A program made the translations under genes and the position numbers. A stretch of 64,000 bases of DNA from Brevundimonas bullata (GTDB lineage Bacteria > Pseudomonadota > Alphaproteobacteria > Caulobacterales > Caulobacteraceae): positions 1 to 64,000 of the forward strand of contig NZ_QLLC01000009.1 of assembly GCF_003350205.1 (NCBI RefSeq), in the 5' to 3' direction. Positions within the stretch are counted from its first letter, which is position 1. Each line of letters begins with the position of its first letter. This document shows positions 25,680-37,584 of the stretch, piece after piece. The notes beneath the pieces are model-generated. The model did no database searches. It had not been told where the DNA came from and saw nothing but the letters and a program-made list of their open reading frames with translations.

Positions 25680-27392
25680 ATGAACATTCAAGGTTGGGCG
25701 GAAATCGCCCTGACCCTCGGCCTCGCCGTCATGCTCGGCTGGCCGATCGGGATCTATATGTCGCGCGTCTGGAACGGCGAACGCACCTGGCTGGACCCGG
25801 TGCTCAAGCCGGTCGAGGGCCTGTTTTATCGCGCCGCCGGGGTGGACCCGACGCGCAGCCAAGGCTGGCTGGGCTATGCTGGCGCCCTGCTGGCCTTCAA
25901 CCTGACGGGTTTTGTCCTGCTGTACGCCATTCTGCGTCTGCAAGGCGTCTTGCCGATGAACCCGCAGGGGTTTGACGGCGTCAGCCCGCATCTGGCCTTC
26001 AACACCGCGGTCAGCTTCGTCACCAATACCAACTGGCAGAGCTATGGCGGCGAAACGACGCTGTCGACCTTCACCCAGATGGTCGGCCTGACGGTGCAGA
26101 ACTTCGTCTCGGCGGCCACCGGCGCGACGATCGCGGCGGCCCTCGCCCGCGCCTTCATCGCCAATCGCGGCGAGGGCGTCGGCAACTTCTGGGCCGACCT
26201 GACGCGCACCAGCCTCTATGTCCTGCTCCCCATCGCCTTCATCGTGGCCGTGGTTCTGGCCGGGCTGGGCGTGGTGCAGTCGCTGGCGGCCTCGGCCCAG
26301 GCGACGACGCTGGAAGGCGGATCGCAGACGATCAGCCTGTTCCCGACCGCCAGCCAGCTGGCCATCAAGCAGCTGGGCATCAACGGCGGCGGCGTGTTCA
26401 ACGTCAACTCGGCCCACCCGCTGGAGAACCCGACGCCGCTGACGACGCTGATCACGGCGATCAGCATCAACGTCCTGGGCTGGGCGGCCTTCTTCGCCTT
26501 TGGCCGCAGCGTCCTGGCCAAGAAGGACGTGCGCGCCCTGGTGATCGCAGCGATCCTGCTGCTGGGCGCCGCCGGCTCGGCGCTCTACGTCATCGAAAGC
26601 CAGCCGGCGCCGGCTCTGGTCGCCGCAGGGGTCGAGACCTCGGTCGGCAATATGGAGGGCAAGGAGGTCCGCTTCGGCGTCCCGGCCTCCGTGGCCTGGG
26701 CGGCCCAGACGACCGGCGCCTCGAACGGCTCGGTCAACTCCATGCACGCCAGCTACATGCCGCTGGGCGGGGCTGTGACCATGTTCCTGATGCAGCTGGG
26801 CGAGATCCTGCCCGGCGGGATCGGTTCGGGCATCGCCGTCATGGTGCTGATGGCCATGCTGGCGGTCTTCGTGGCGGGCCTGATGGTCGGTCGCACGCCT
26901 GAATACCTGGGCAAGAAGATCGAGGCGCGCGAGATTCAGTTCGCCATGCTGTCGGTTCTGGTCGTGCCGCTGTCGGTGCTGGGCTTCTCGGCCGTGGCTG
27001 CGGTCCTGCCCGAAGCCCTGGCCGGTCTGCTGAACAAGGGGCCGCACGGCCTGTCCGAGGTCCTCTATGCCTATACCTCGGCGACCGGGAACAACGGTTC
27101 GGCCTTTGCGGGTCTGACCGCCAACGCCCCCTGGTGGAACACCACCCTGGGTCTGGCCATGCTGCTGGGCCGGTTCGTGCCCGCCATCGCGGTTCTGGCC
27201 GTCGCCGGCGCCCTGGTCGCCAAGCCCAAGCTGGCTCCCTCGACCGGGACCCTGCCGACCCATGGCCCGCTGTTCATCGGCCTGTTGATCGGGGTGATCC
27301 TGATCCTCGGCGGCCTGCAGTTCTTCCCCGCCCTCTCGCTGGGTCCGATCGTGGAGCATTTCGACATGCTTCAGGTCGTGGCCCGGTTCTGA
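25680..27392 (+). CDS. kdpA: Potassium-transporting ATPase subunit KdpA
   Basis: Channel-like potassium-binding subunit of the Kdp P-type ATPase, 570 residues in the inner membrane with about ten helices. The four selectivity-filter-like P-loop regions are seen, for example [45 protein letters not shown] and [14 protein letters not shown]. Length is normal for the family (about 557-570). It follows kdpF closely, and kdpB begins 12 bases after its stop, so it is part of one operon. No truncation or substitution is evident. Confidence 0.97.
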   Translation: MNIQGWAEIALTLGLAVMLGWPIGIYMSRVWNGERTWLDPVLKPVEGLFYRAAGVDPTRSQGWLGYAGALLAFNLTGFVLLYAILRLQGVLPMNPQGFDGVSPHLAFNTAVSFVTNTNWQSYGGETTLSTFTQMVGLTVQNFVSAATGATIAAALARAFIANRGEGVGNFWADLTRTSLYVLLPIAFIVAVVLAGLGVVQSLAASAQATTLEGGSQTISLFPTASQLAIKQLGINGGGVFNVNSAHPLENPTPLTTLITAISINVLGWAAFFAFGRSVLAKKDVRALVIAAILLLGAAGSALYVIESQPAPALVAAGVETSVGNMEGKEVRFGVPASVAWAAQTTGASNGSVNSMHASYMPLGGAVTMFLMQLGEILPGGIGSGIAVMVLMAMLAVFVAGLMVGRTPEYLGKKIEAREIQFAMLSVLVVPLSVLGFSAVAAVLPEALAGLLNKGPHGLSEVLYAYTSATGNNGSAFAGLTANAPWWNTTLGLAMLLGRFVPAIAVLAVAGALVAKPKLAPSTGTLPTHGPLFIGLLIGVILILGGLQFFPALSLGPIVEHFDMLQVVARF

Positions 27393-27404
27393 TCGGATAA
27401 TCTT

Positions 27405-29483
<2,079 letters not shown>

Positions 29484-29513
29484 AGCCCGCCCTGAGACGT
29501 CAAGGAAACTCTC

Positions 29514-30269
29514 ATGCGTAAACGTAACTCTTCGAAGGTCTCGGGCGCCAACGACGCCCTGTTCGGCGGCGCCTGCCTGGTGGCCATCATCGCTCTGGGG
29601 CTGTGCAGCACCCCGGCAAAGGCCCAGGACGCGGCCCCGCAAAAGACTGGCCCTGAGGTCGCCTTCAACGCCGCCGTCGGCTCCGACTATGTCTTCCGAG
29701 GTGTCAGCCAGACCGAAGGCGATCCGGCGATTTCAGCCGGGGTCGATGTGACCCAGGGGCTGTTCTACGCCGGCGCTTGGGCCGGTAACGTCTCCTTCGC
29801 CGGGGACGCCGACACCGACGCCGAGATCGACCTCTACGCCGGCGTCCGGCCCGAGTTCGGCGGCTTCAACTGGGACTTCGGCGTGGTCAGCTATTTCTAC
29901 GCCGGTCAGCCGGACGGGGCCGACTATGACTATGTCGAGCTGAAGGCCGCAACCTCGCGCGCGGTCGGCCCGGCCACCCTGGGGGCGGCGATCTACTACT
30001 CGCCGGACTTCTTCGGCGCGTCCGAGGACGAGGCGACCTATGCCGAGATCAACGGCGCGATCAGCCCGGCCGACAAGTGGACCATCTCGGCGGCAGTCGG
30101 GCGCCAGTGGGTGTCGTCTGACTTTGACTACACCACCTGGAACCTGGGCGCGGCCTATCAGCTGACCGACCATCTTGCGCTGGACGTCCGCTATTTCGAC
30201 ACCGACGAACACGACTTCGGCGCCGCCTATGACGGTCGCGTCGCAGCCAGCGTGAAGGCGACCTTCTGA
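29514..30269 (+). CDS. TorF-family outer-membrane porin within kdp operon
   Basis: Outer-membrane beta-barrel of 251 residues similar to the TIGR02001/TorF putative porins. A signal peptide (ALFGGACLVAIIALGLCSTP then AKAQ) is followed by VAFNAAVGSDYVFRGVSQTE, the recognised family opening, and alternating amphipathic strands ending in VAASVKATF with a terminal Phe. It sits between kdpB and kdpC. Its stop overlaps the kdpC ATG (TGATG), so it is clearly co-transcribed. The inferred role is letting potassium through the outer membrane to the Kdp pump. Such a gene is not part of the classical kdpFABCDE order. Confidence 0.85.
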   Translation: MRKRNSSKVSGANDALFGGACLVAIIALGLCSTPAKAQDAAPQKTGPEVAFNAAVGSDYVFRGVSQTEGDPAISAGVDVTQGLFYAGAWAGNVSFAGDADTDAEIDLYAGVRPEFGGFNWDFGVVSYFYAGQPDGADYDYVELKAATSRAVGPATLGAAIYYSPDFFGASEDEATYAEINGAISPADKWTISAAVGRQWVSSDFDYTTWNLGAAYQLTDHLALDVRYFDTDEHDFGAAYDGRVAASVKATF

Positions 30270-30856
30270 TGCTGAACCACATCCGTCCGGCGGTCGTGAT
30301 GATCGCCCTGTTCACCGGCGTTCTGGGCGTCGCCTATCCGTTCGCGGTGACGGGCGTGGCCCAGACGGTCTTCTCGGAGCAAGCCGACGGCAGCCTGGTC
30401 CGAGACAAGGCCGGCAAGGTCGTGGGCTCGGCCCTGGTCGGCCAGACCTTTGCGGAGCCGGTCTATCTGCATCCGCGTCCTTCGGCGGCGGGCGACGGCT
30501 ATGACGCCTCGTCGTCGTCCGGCGCCAACCTGGGCCCGCTGAACCCGGACCTGATCGCCCGGGTCAAGACGGACGCCGATGCCTTGCGCGCCGAAATGGG
30601 CGCGGCGGTTATCCCCGCCGACGCCGTGACGGCCTCGGCTTCGGGCCTCGACCCGCATATCTCTCCGGCCTACGCTAGGCTTCAGGCCGCCCGCATCGCC
30701 CAGGCGCGGGGCGTGGCCGTGCAAGAGGTGAGCAAGGTGATCGAACAGCATGTCGAAGGCCGAACATTCGGCGTGCTGGGCCAGCCGCGCGTCAATGTGC
30801 TGCTGACCAATATGGCGCTGGACGCGCGCTTCGCCCGTCCCGCCGCGGAGGGCTGA
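30269..30856 (+). CDS. kdpC: Potassium-transporting ATPase subunit KdpC
   Basis: Small subunit of the Kdp pump, 195 residues, one N-terminal helix (VVMIALFTGVLGVAYPFAVT) and a periplasmic domain. Typical segments are ARPSAAGDGYDASSSSGANL-like (here HPRPSAAGDGYDASSSSGAN), TASASGLDPHISPAYARLQ and VNVLLTNMALD. It helps nucleotide binding and links KdpA with KdpB. Start and stop both overlap neighbours by one base (TGATG on each side), implying tight translational coupling from the porin to kdpD. Confidence 0.96.
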   Translation: MLNHIRPAVVMIALFTGVLGVAYPFAVTGVAQTVFSEQADGSLVRDKAGKVVGSALVGQTFAEPVYLHPRPSAAGDGYDASSSSGANLGPLNPDLIARVKTDADALRAEMGAAVIPADAVTASASGLDPHISPAYARLQAARIAQARGVAVQEVSKVIEQHVEGRTFGVLGQPRVNVLLTNMALDARFARPAAEG

Positions 30857-33525
30857 TGGCGCCGTCCATCCTCCCGACGGACAAGACCCCGGCCGCCCCG
30901 CGAAAGCGTGGGCGGCTGAAGGTTTTTCTGGGCATGTCGCCTGGCGTCGGCAAGACCTATGAGATGCTGCGCGCCGCGCGCCGCCGCAAAGCCGAGGGCG
31001 ATGATGTCGTCGTCGGCGTGGTCGAGACCCACGGCCGCAAGGAGACCATGAGCCTGCTGCGCGGGCTGGAGGTCATGGCCCGCAGCCCCATCGCCTATCG
31101 CGACCGGACCCTGCTGGAGTTCGACCTAGACGGCGCCGTGGCGCGCCGCCCCGGCCTGTTGCTGGTCGACGAATACGCCCACTCCAACGCCCCCGGCTCG
31201 CGTCATCCCAAGCGGTGGCAGGACGTGGAGGAGATCCTGGACGCCGGGATCGACGTCTGGACCACGCTGAACGTCCAGCACCTGGAAAGCCTGTCGGACG
31301 TTGTGCTGCGGATCACCGGCGTCAGGCAACGTGAAAGCGTGCCGGACAGCGCCCTGTCGCGCGCCGATGACATCGAACTGGTGGACATCACCCCGGAGGA
31401 GCTGCGCAAGCGGCTGGCCGAGGGCAAGGTCTATGTGCCGGAGACGGCGCGGCTGGCCTCGGACAACTTCTTCAAGGTCGAGAATCTGACGGCCCTGCGC
31501 GAGCTGGCCCTGCGCCGCGCGGCCCAGACGGTGGACGATCAGCTGGTGGCGCGACTGCGCGAGCAGGGGGTGCCGGGGCCGTGGGCGGCGGGCGAGAGGA
31601 TTCTGGTCCTGATCGCCGGCGACGCCATGGCCGCGCCCCTGGTCCGCGCCGGTCGACGGCTGTCCGACATGATGATGGACGCGCCCTGGACCGTGACCCA
31701 CGTCGACCGGCCCTCGGGCGCGCGGCACGGCGTGGGCTCGGCGGGCAAGCTGTCGGACGCGCTGAAGCTGGCGGAACAGCTTGGCGGGCGGACGGTGGTC
31801 CTCAGCGGCGACGACGTGGTGCGCGCCGTCATGGATCACGCCCATCAGAACAACGTCACCCAGATCGTTCTGGCCAAGGGGCGCGACAGCCGCCTGTCCG
31901 AATGGCTGGGGCGGTCGCTGGCGGCGGAACTGCTGCGCCAGGCCCGCGGCGTCGCGGTTCACGTCATCACCGACGGGGTCGATCTGGAGGAGAAGACGCT
32001 GCGGGAGCCGCGTCTGCGTCTGACCGGCGGCTGGCGCGGCTATGCGGTCGGCGCCGCCTGCGTCGTGGCGGCGACAGGCTTGGCCCTTTTGCTGGACCGC
32101 ACGTTCGAGCGTGTCGATCTGGGCGTCATCTACCTGTCAGCGGTGCTGGCGGCGGGGGTGCTTTACGGCCTGAAACCGGCCCTGGCGGCGGCGACGGTCG
32201 CCTTCCTGACCTACAACTTCCTGTTTCTTCAGCCGAAATATAGTTTCGCCATCGGTTCGCCGACCGATTTCCTGACCCTGATCGTCTTCTGGGCCGTGGC
32301 CCTGACGACAGGTTTCCTGGCCGGACGGGTGCGAGAGCAGGCGAAGACGGCGCAGCGCCGGGCCTCTGCCGTGTCGGCCCTGCTGGCCGCCAGCCAGCGC
32401 CTGACCGGCGTCGGCGACCGGACCACCGCCGCGCGCATCCTGGCCGAGCAGACGGCGGCGGCGGCGGGGGCGGGGGCCGTGGTGCTTCTGCCCGTCAACG
32501 ACGAACTGACCCTGGTCGCCGGCGCGCCGACCAAGACCCCGCTGGACGCCGAGGCCATGGCCGCCGCGCGCTGGGCCTGGGAGAAGGGCGAACCGGCGGG
32601 GCACGGCACCGGCACCCTGCCGCAGGCGCGCTGGACCTTCCGTCCGCTGCAAGGCGTGCGAGACCGCGCGGGTGTGGCGGGGATCGAGGCGGCGGCCCTG
32701 TCGCCCGGTTCGGACGAGGAGAAACTGGCTCTGGCCCTGCTGGATCAGGGCGCGGTCGCGGTCGAGCGCGCCGACCTGGCCGGTCAGGCGGTCGAGACCG
32801 AGACCCTGCGCCGCACCGACCGTTTCCGGGGCGCGCTGATGAACTCGGTCAGCCATGACCTGAGGACACCCCTGTCCACGGTCCTGGGCGCCTCGACCAC
32901 GCTGATTGATCTCGGCGACAAGCTGAAGCCCGAGGTCCGCGCCGACCTGCTGCTGTCGATCCGCGAGGAGGCCGAGCGGCTCAGCCGCTATGTCGGCGAC
33001 CTGCTGGACATGACCCGGCTGGAGGGCGGCGGGCTGAACATCCGCGCCGACTGGGTCGACGTGCGCGACGTGCTGAACGCGGCGGGCAAGCGGGTGGCGC
33101 GACGTCTAGGCGCGCGCAAGATGACCCGCGACTTCCCGGCTCAGCTCAGCCTGGTCATGGTCGATCAGGGGCTGCTGGAACAGGCCCTGGTCAATATTCT
33201 GGAAAACGCCATCGTCTACAGCCCCGACGGCTCGACGGTCGAGCTGGCCGCCTATGAGGACCGGGGCGCGGTGGTCATCTCGATCGAGGACGAGGGCAAG
33301 GGCATCCCGACCGCCGAACTGGAACGTGTCTTCGACAAGTTCCGTCGCATGGAAGAGCCGTCGGACCGCACCAAGGGGGCCGGCCTGGGTCTGGCCATCG
33401 CCAAGGGTTTCGTCGAGGCCATGAACGGCCGCATCGCCGCCGCCAGCCCGATTATGGACGGAAAAGGAACCCGTATTCTGATCAGCCTGCCCAAGGCCGT
33501 CGTCACCCACCCGAGCCTGCTCTAA
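30856..33525 (+). CDS. kdpD: Sensor histidine kinase KdpD
   Basis: Potassium/turgor sensor kinase of 889 residues in the inner membrane. The N-terminal KdpD domain (about 15-225) has Walker A GMSPGVGKTYEML and Walker B LLLVDEYAHSN. A universal-stress-like domain follows (about 250-370, ending in QIVLAKGRDSRLSEWLGRS), then four helices (about 393-500). A GAF-like region (about 510-640) leads to the HisKA dimerisation site with His667 (NSVSHDLRTPLSTV). The HATPase domain carries NILENAIVYSPDG and GAGLGLAIAKG. It phosphorylates KdpE, and the gene is translationally coupled to kdpC. Confidence 0.96.
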   Translation: MAPSILPTDKTPAAPRKRGRLKVFLGMSPGVGKTYEMLRAARRRKAEGDDVVVGVVETHGRKETMSLLRGLEVMARSPIAYRDRTLLEFDLDGAVARRPGLLLVDEYAHSNAPGSRHPKRWQDVEEILDAGIDVWTTLNVQHLESLSDVVLRITGVRQRESVPDSALSRADDIELVDITPEELRKRLAEGKVYVPETARLASDNFFKVENLTALRELALRRAAQTVDDQLVARLREQGVPGPWAAGERILVLIAGDAMAAPLVRAGRRLSDMMMDAPWTVTHVDRPSGARHGVGSAGKLSDALKLAEQLGGRTVVLSGDDVVRAVMDHAHQNNVTQIVLAKGRDSRLSEWLGRSLAAELLRQARGVAVHVITDGVDLEEKTLREPRLRLTGGWRGYAVGAACVVAATGLALLLDRTFERVDLGVIYLSAVLAAGVLYGLKPALAAATVAFLTYNFLFLQPKYSFAIGSPTDFLTLIVFWAVALTTGFLAGRVREQAKTAQRRASAVSALLAASQRLTGVGDRTTAARILAEQTAAAAGAGAVVLLPVNDELTLVAGAPTKTPLDAEAMAAARWAWEKGEPAGHGTGTLPQARWTFRPLQGVRDRAGVAGIEAAALSPGSDEEKLALALLDQGAVAVERADLAGQAVETETLRRTDRFRGALMNSVSHDLRTPLSTVLGASTTLIDLGDKLKPEVRADLLLSIREEAERLSRYVGDLLDMTRLEGGGLNIRADWVDVRDVLNAAGKRVARRLGARKMTRDFPAQLSLVMVDQGLLEQALVNILENAIVYSPDGSTVELAAYEDRGAVVISIEDEGKGIPTAELERVFDKFRRMEEPSDRTKGAGLGLAIAKGFVEAMNGRIAAASPIMDGKGTRILISLPKAVVTHPSLL

Positions 33526-33535
33526 GGTCTGCCGC

Positions 33536-34225
33536 ATGGCCGCCGTTCGTCCCCAGATTCTCGTCATAGACGACGAGCCCCAGATCCATCGCTTCCTGTC
33601 GCCGGCGCTGGACGCCGCCGGCTATGAGCCGCGCCGCGCCGACAGCGGGCAAGAGGGCCTACGCGGCATCGCCCTGTGGAGCCCCGACGCCGTGGTGCTG
33701 GACCTCGGCCTGCCCGACATGGACGGCAAGGACGTGCTGGCCCGCGCCCGCGAGTTCTATGCCGGGCCGATCATCATCCTGTCGGCGCGCGACAAGGAGG
33801 CCGAAAAGATCGCGGCCCTGGATCTGGGGGCCAACGACTATGTCGAAAAGCCCTTCGGCGTCGGCGAACTCCTGGCCCGCGTGCGCGCCAACCTGCGCCA
33901 GGCCGCGCCGCGCGCCGAGGCGACGGGGCCTCTGACGGTGGGGGAGGTGGTCATCGATCTGGAACGCCGCCTGATCACGCGTGCGGGCGAGGCCGTGCGG
34001 GTCACGCCCAAGGAATATGACGTCCTGGCCCATCTGGCGCGCAATGCGGGCAAGGTCGTGGGCCACCGCGACCTGCTGACCGCCGTCTGGGGAAAGGCCC
34101 ACGCCGACGACACCCAGTACCTGCGCGTGGTCATCGGACAACTGCGTCAGAAGCTGGAGGCGGACCCGGCCCAGCCTCGCCTGATCGCCACCGAGCCGGG
34201 CGTCGGATACCGGCTGACAGCCTGA
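33536..34225 (+). CDS. kdpE: Response regulator KdpE
   Basis: OmpR-type DNA-binding response regulator of 229 residues that activates the kdp operon. The receiver domain begins [14 protein letters not shown], with phosphoacceptor Asp56 ([12 protein letters not shown]), conserved Ser/Thr in ILSAR and Lys in YVEKPF. The winged-helix output has [20 protein letters not shown] and [16 protein letters not shown]. It sits 10 bases after kdpD and completes the operon. cobQ starts 40 bases later on the same strand without a visible terminator, so read-through is possible. Confidence 0.96.
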   Translation: MAAVRPQILVIDDEPQIHRFLSPALDAAGYEPRRADSGQEGLRGIALWSPDAVVLDLGLPDMDGKDVLARAREFYAGPIIILSARDKEAEKIAALDLGANDYVEKPFGVGELLARVRANLRQAAPRAEATGPLTVGEVVIDLERRLITRAGEAVRVTPKEYDVLAHLARNAGKVVGHRDLLTAVWGKAHADDTQYLRVVIGQLRQKLEADPAQPRLIATEPGVGYRLTA

Positions 34226-34265
34226 TCCGGGCTTGTTTCATGCGCCAAGTCGCAGAGGAGGCCGT

Positions 34266-35741
34266 ATGGCGGCGTTGATGATTCAGGGCTGCGGCTCGGA
34301 CGTGGGCAAGTCGGTGCTGGTCGCGGGCCTGTGCCGGGTCTTCGCCAATCGCGGCCTGACGGTGCGGCCCTTCAAGCCGCAGAACATGTCCAACAACGCC
34401 GCCGTCACTGCCCCCGACGCCGAAGGGCGGTCAGGAGAGATCGGTCGCGCCCAGGCCTTGCAGGCCGTGGCCTGCCGCACGCCGCCGACGGTGGACATGA
34501 ACCCGGTCCTGCTGAAGCCCCAGAGCGATACGGGCGCCCAACTGGTCGTGCGCGGGCGGGTCGAGGGCGTCTGGCAGGCGGCGGGCTATCAGGCGCGCAA
34601 GGCGGCCCTGCTGGACGTGGTGCTGGACAGCTTCCGGCGTCTTCAGGCCGAAGCCGACCTGGTGATCGTCGAGGGGGCTGGCAGCCCGGCGGAGACCAAT
34701 CTGCGCGCCGGCGACATCGCCAACATGGGCTTTGCGCGCGCCGCGAACGTGCCGGTGGCCCTGGTCGGCGACATTGATCGGGGGCATGTCATCGCCGCGC
34801 TGGTCGGGGCCCACGCGGTGCTGGACCTGGAAGATCGGGCCATGATCAAGGGCTTTCTGATCAACAAGTTCCGGGGTGATCCTGCCCTGTTCAACGAGGG
34901 GCGGGCCGAGATCGTGCGCCGCACCGGCTGGGCCGATCTGGGCATGGCGCCCTGGCTGGCCGATGCGCGGGCCCTGCCGGCCGAGGATGCGGTGGTGCTG
35001 GATCGGGCGTCACAGGGCAGGGCGGGGCGGAGGGTGCGCATCGCCGTGCCCATGCTGTCACGCATCGCCAATTTCGACGACTTCGATCCGCTCAGGCACG
35101 AGCCCGGCGTGGACTTCGGCTTCGTGCCGCCGGGGCAGGCCCTGCCGGGCGATGCGGACCTGATCATCCTGCCGGGGACCAAGGCGACGCTGTCTGACCT
35201 GGCCTTCCTGCGAGCGCAGGGCTGGGATGTGGACATCCACGCCCACGTGCGGCGCGGCGGCCGGGTGCTGGGAATCTGCGGGGGCTATCAGATGCTGGGC
35301 CGCCGCATCAGCGACCCCGACGGCGCCGAGGGGGCACCGGGATCGGCGCCGGGCCTGGGGCTGCTGGAGGTCGATACGGTGCTGGCGGGCGACAAGGTGC
35401 TGCGGCGCGTCGAAGGAGAGCTGGCGGCGTCGGCGGCGGCGGTCGAGGGCTATGAAATCCACATCGGCGTGACCGAGGGGCCGGACACGGCGCGGCCTTT
35501 CGCCCGGATCGACGGACGGCCTCACGGCGCGGTGTCTGGGGACGGGCGCATCAGCGGCGCCTATGTCCACGGTCTGTTCGATCAGGCCGAGGCGCGATTA
35601 GCCCTGCTGGCGGAGCTCGGCGCGGTCAGCGACGGGGGCGATCAGACGGCGCGCGTCGATCAGGCTCTGGACCGGATCGCGACGGTTCTGGAAACGCACT
35701 TCGACATCAAGGCTATGGAGCGCATCGCAGGCCTGACTTGA
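34266..35741 (+). CDS. cobQ: Cobyric acid synthase
   Basis: Glutamine-dependent amidase that adds four amide groups to adenosylcobyrinate diamide in B12 synthesis. The 491-residue protein has the P-loop-like [27 protein letters not shown] and the ATPase segment [20 protein letters not shown]. The C-terminal glutamine amidotransferase domain has nucleophile Cys in [12 protein letters not shown] (visible as [11 protein letters not shown]) and His in YVHGLFD. ATG at 34266 has AGAGGAGG 4 bases upstream and begins directly at the conserved sequence. It is the only cobalamin gene in the window and has no recognisable cobalamin riboswitch. Its product route feeds the B12-dependent mutase at 50.6-54.1 kb. 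Confidence 0.95.
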   Translation: MAALMIQGCGSDVGKSVLVAGLCRVFANRGLTVRPFKPQNMSNNAAVTAPDAEGRSGEIGRAQALQAVACRTPPTVDMNPVLLKPQSDTGAQLVVRGRVEGVWQAAGYQARKAALLDVVLDSFRRLQAEADLVIVEGAGSPAETNLRAGDIANMGFARAANVPVALVGDIDRGHVIAALVGAHAVLDLEDRAMIKGFLINKFRGDPALFNEGRAEIVRRTGWADLGMAPWLADARALPAEDAVVLDRASQGRAGRRVRIAVPMLSRIANFDDFDPLRHEPGVDFGFVPPGQALPGDADLIILPGTKATLSDLAFLRAQGWDVDIHAHVRRGGRVLGICGGYQMLGRRISDPDGAEGAPGSAPGLGLLEVDTVLAGDKVLRRVEGELAASAAAVEGYEIHIGVTEGPDTARPFARIDGRPHGAVSGDGRISGAYVHGLFDQAEARLALLAELGAVSDGGDQTARVDQALDRIATVLETHFDIKAMERIAGLT

Positions 35742-35838
35742 GCGCCCGGCGGTTTCATCCGGCGAGACTGTGCAGGGCGCCATGGGCGCTCCAGCGGGTA
35801 TTGCGGCGGCGGCCCCGCTGTGAGCCGCCGCCCGTAGG

Positions 35839-36411
35839 TCAGTTCAGGACGACGATCGCGACGCGACGGTTCTGGGCGCGGCCTTCGCGCGTATTGTTCG
35901 GCGCCACCGGCTTGGTCTCGCCATAGGAGATGGTGGCCATGCGGTTCAGGGCGATGCCCTGGTCGCTGAGGAAGCGACGGACGGCTTCGGCGCGGGACTG
36001 GCCCAGTTGTTCGTTGGCGCGGGTGTCGCCCGACGAGTCCGTATGGCCCTGGATTTCCAGATAGACGTTGCGGTTCTCGGCCTTCAGGCGCTGGACCAGT
36101 TCGGTCAGGCGCTGTTCGGCTTCTGGCGACAGGGCGTCGCGGTTGACCGGGAACTTCACCGAGTCGTCCGACAGCACCACTTCGTACAGGAACTTGCCTT
36201 CGGCCAGCTTGTGGGCGGCGTTGGCGCGGGCCAGAGCTTCGCCGGCCGTGCCTTCGACCTGGGTCAGGTGGCTGTCGACGGCGGTCACGCGTTCATCGAC
36301 CACGGCGACGTTGTCACGCACGAAGCGGTGGCTGGCGCACCCGCTGGCGGCCAGGCCGCCGATCAGCACGAGGCTGGTCACGGCCACCGCTCGAGATGTG
36401 AGTTTGATCAA
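35839..36411 (-). CDS. OmpA-family lipoprotein
   Basis: A 190-residue outer-membrane lipoprotein with a lipobox in LIGGLAASGC (Cys near residue 25). A helical stretch (residues 30-70) carries a repeated heptad pattern (VVDERVTAVDSHLTQVEGTA), reminiscent of Lpp-type coiled coils. A C-terminal OmpA peptidoglycan-binding domain follows, with NVYLEIQGHTDSSGDTRANE (peptidoglycan-contact Asp) and SQSRAEAVRRFL-like (here GQSRAEAVRRFLSDQG). It likely tethers the outer membrane to the cell wall. It is monocistronic and divergent from the TonB-like gene, with a 294-base AT-richer region between them that holds no gene I can support. Confidence 0.9.
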   Translation of the reverse strand: MIKLTSRAVAVTSLVLIGGLAASGCASHRFVRDNVAVVDERVTAVDSHLTQVEGTAGEALARANAAHKLAEGKFLYEVVLSDDSVKFPVNRDALSPEAEQRLTELVQRLKAENRNVYLEIQGHTDSSGDTRANEQLGQSRAEAVRRFLSDQGIALNRMATISYGETKPVAPNNTREGRAQNRRVAIVVLN

Positions 36412-36705
36412 GTTAAGTCTCCTTCGTGCCGGGGCGCTAGTCCCGGATGTGCGTACGCGGAACCCGTTGGAACAGGAACGGCGCGGTAGAGACGCGCAAC
36501 AAAAGAAAAGGTGCCAGCTTAACCATAGAAAAAGTTCAAATATCTGCGTTTTTTGCCTTCCTCGTGCGTTGTATCTCGAGCGCCATGATCCTGACGCGAG
36601 CGACTGATCCTTTCAAATGACGATCTTGAGCGATGAGATCGACTGCGGAATACAGATGGCGAGACGATCTACGGTTGAGTGCCTGAAGCGGCGGGCCTGG
36701 TCTGA

Positions 36706-37584
36706 ATGACGAGGCCTGAGGCAGCCGGCCGCGCGCGCAGGCGTCGCGGCGCGCGGGCGATGACGATCGTGATCAGCATCGCCGCGCATCTTCTGGTGTT
36801 GGCGCTGATCCTGTCTGCGCCGGTCAAGACGCCGGTCTTCCCGCCTGAGTGGAAGGCCGTGGAGGTCGAACTGGTCGAGCCCTTGCCGCCGCCGCCCGCG
36901 CCTGAACCGGCTGAACAGGAGGCCGGGGGCGGCCAGCCCGCCGCCGCCCCGACGCCAGAGCCCAAGCCGTCGCCTGCGCCTACGCCGGTCAAGACCCCCG
37001 CCAGGGCCGCGCCTGCGCCGGTCGCCCGCCCCACGCCGCGCCCCAGCCGCCCGACGCCGCGTTCGCCGACGGTGGAGCCGGTGCCTATCACCGCGCCGAC
37101 GCCCAGCGTCTCCTATGTCTTTCTGGGCGACAGCGCCTTGGCCGGGGCGACGACAGCGGGCGGGGGCTCCGGCGTCGGCAGCGGCGCCGGGACCGGAACG
37201 GGCACGGGGTCCGGCAGCGGGTCGGGCTCAGGCTCTGGATCTGGCTCGGGCGGGGTCTGCAACATGGTCGAGCGCCTGCAGAACGCCCTGCGCGACGACC
37301 CGCGCATTCGCGCCCGCCTGACCGAGGCCTATCGCGAGTCCGGTGCGCGCGGCCGGGCCATCGTCATCTGGAACGGCGACTGGGTGCTGAGCCCCGGCCA
37401 GGAGGGCAAGGGGCTGGCGGGCGTGCGTCAGGCCGTGGCCGTCGTGGTCGGGTTCTCGCCGCGCGAGTGCAAGTCGCAGACGGTGCGCGGCTATGTGGTC
37501 GTGACGCTCAGCGACGATCCCGGCGCGCCCAAGCTGGCGCTGGGGACCGGCCAATGGCGCTGGTCGGACCTGCTGGGCCTTTAA
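36706..37584 (+). CDS. TonB-like energy-transducer-type protein with GS-rich tract
   Basis: A 292-residue protein. A basic N-terminus and one transmembrane helix (MTIVISIAAHLLVLALILSA, about residues 19-38) are followed by a long Pro/Ala/Lys-rich spacer (residues 50-130). A Gly/Ser/Thr low-complexity tract (about 147-184) leads to a 100-residue C-terminal domain with two Cys (GGVCNMVERL and PRECKSQT). The layout recalls TonB, but no YP-type TonB C-terminal signature is clear. The domain may instead be a cysteine-bonded relative. It is not linked to exbB/exbD here. Its role with the many TonB receptors nearby is an inference. Confidence 0.7.
   Translation: MTRPEAAGRARRRRGARAMTIVISIAAHLLVLALILSAPVKTPVFPPEWKAVEVELVEPLPPPPAPEPAEQEAGGGQPAAAPTPEPKPSPAPTPVKTPARAAPAPVARPTPRPSRPTPRSPTVEPVPITAPTPSVSYVFLGDSALAGATTAGGGSGVGSGAGTGTGTGSGSGSGSGSGSGSGGVCNMVERLQNALRDDPRIRARLTEAYRESGARGRAIVIWNGDWVLSPGQEGKGLAGVRQAVAVVVGFSPRECKSQTVRGYVVVTLSDDPGAPKLALGTGQWRWSDLLGL

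Noticed and set aside
34226..34265. Cobalamin riboswitch before cobQ
   Set aside because: The gap is only 40 bases, far too short for a riboswitch, and no B12-box-like sequence is seen. None was seen before the mutase genes either.
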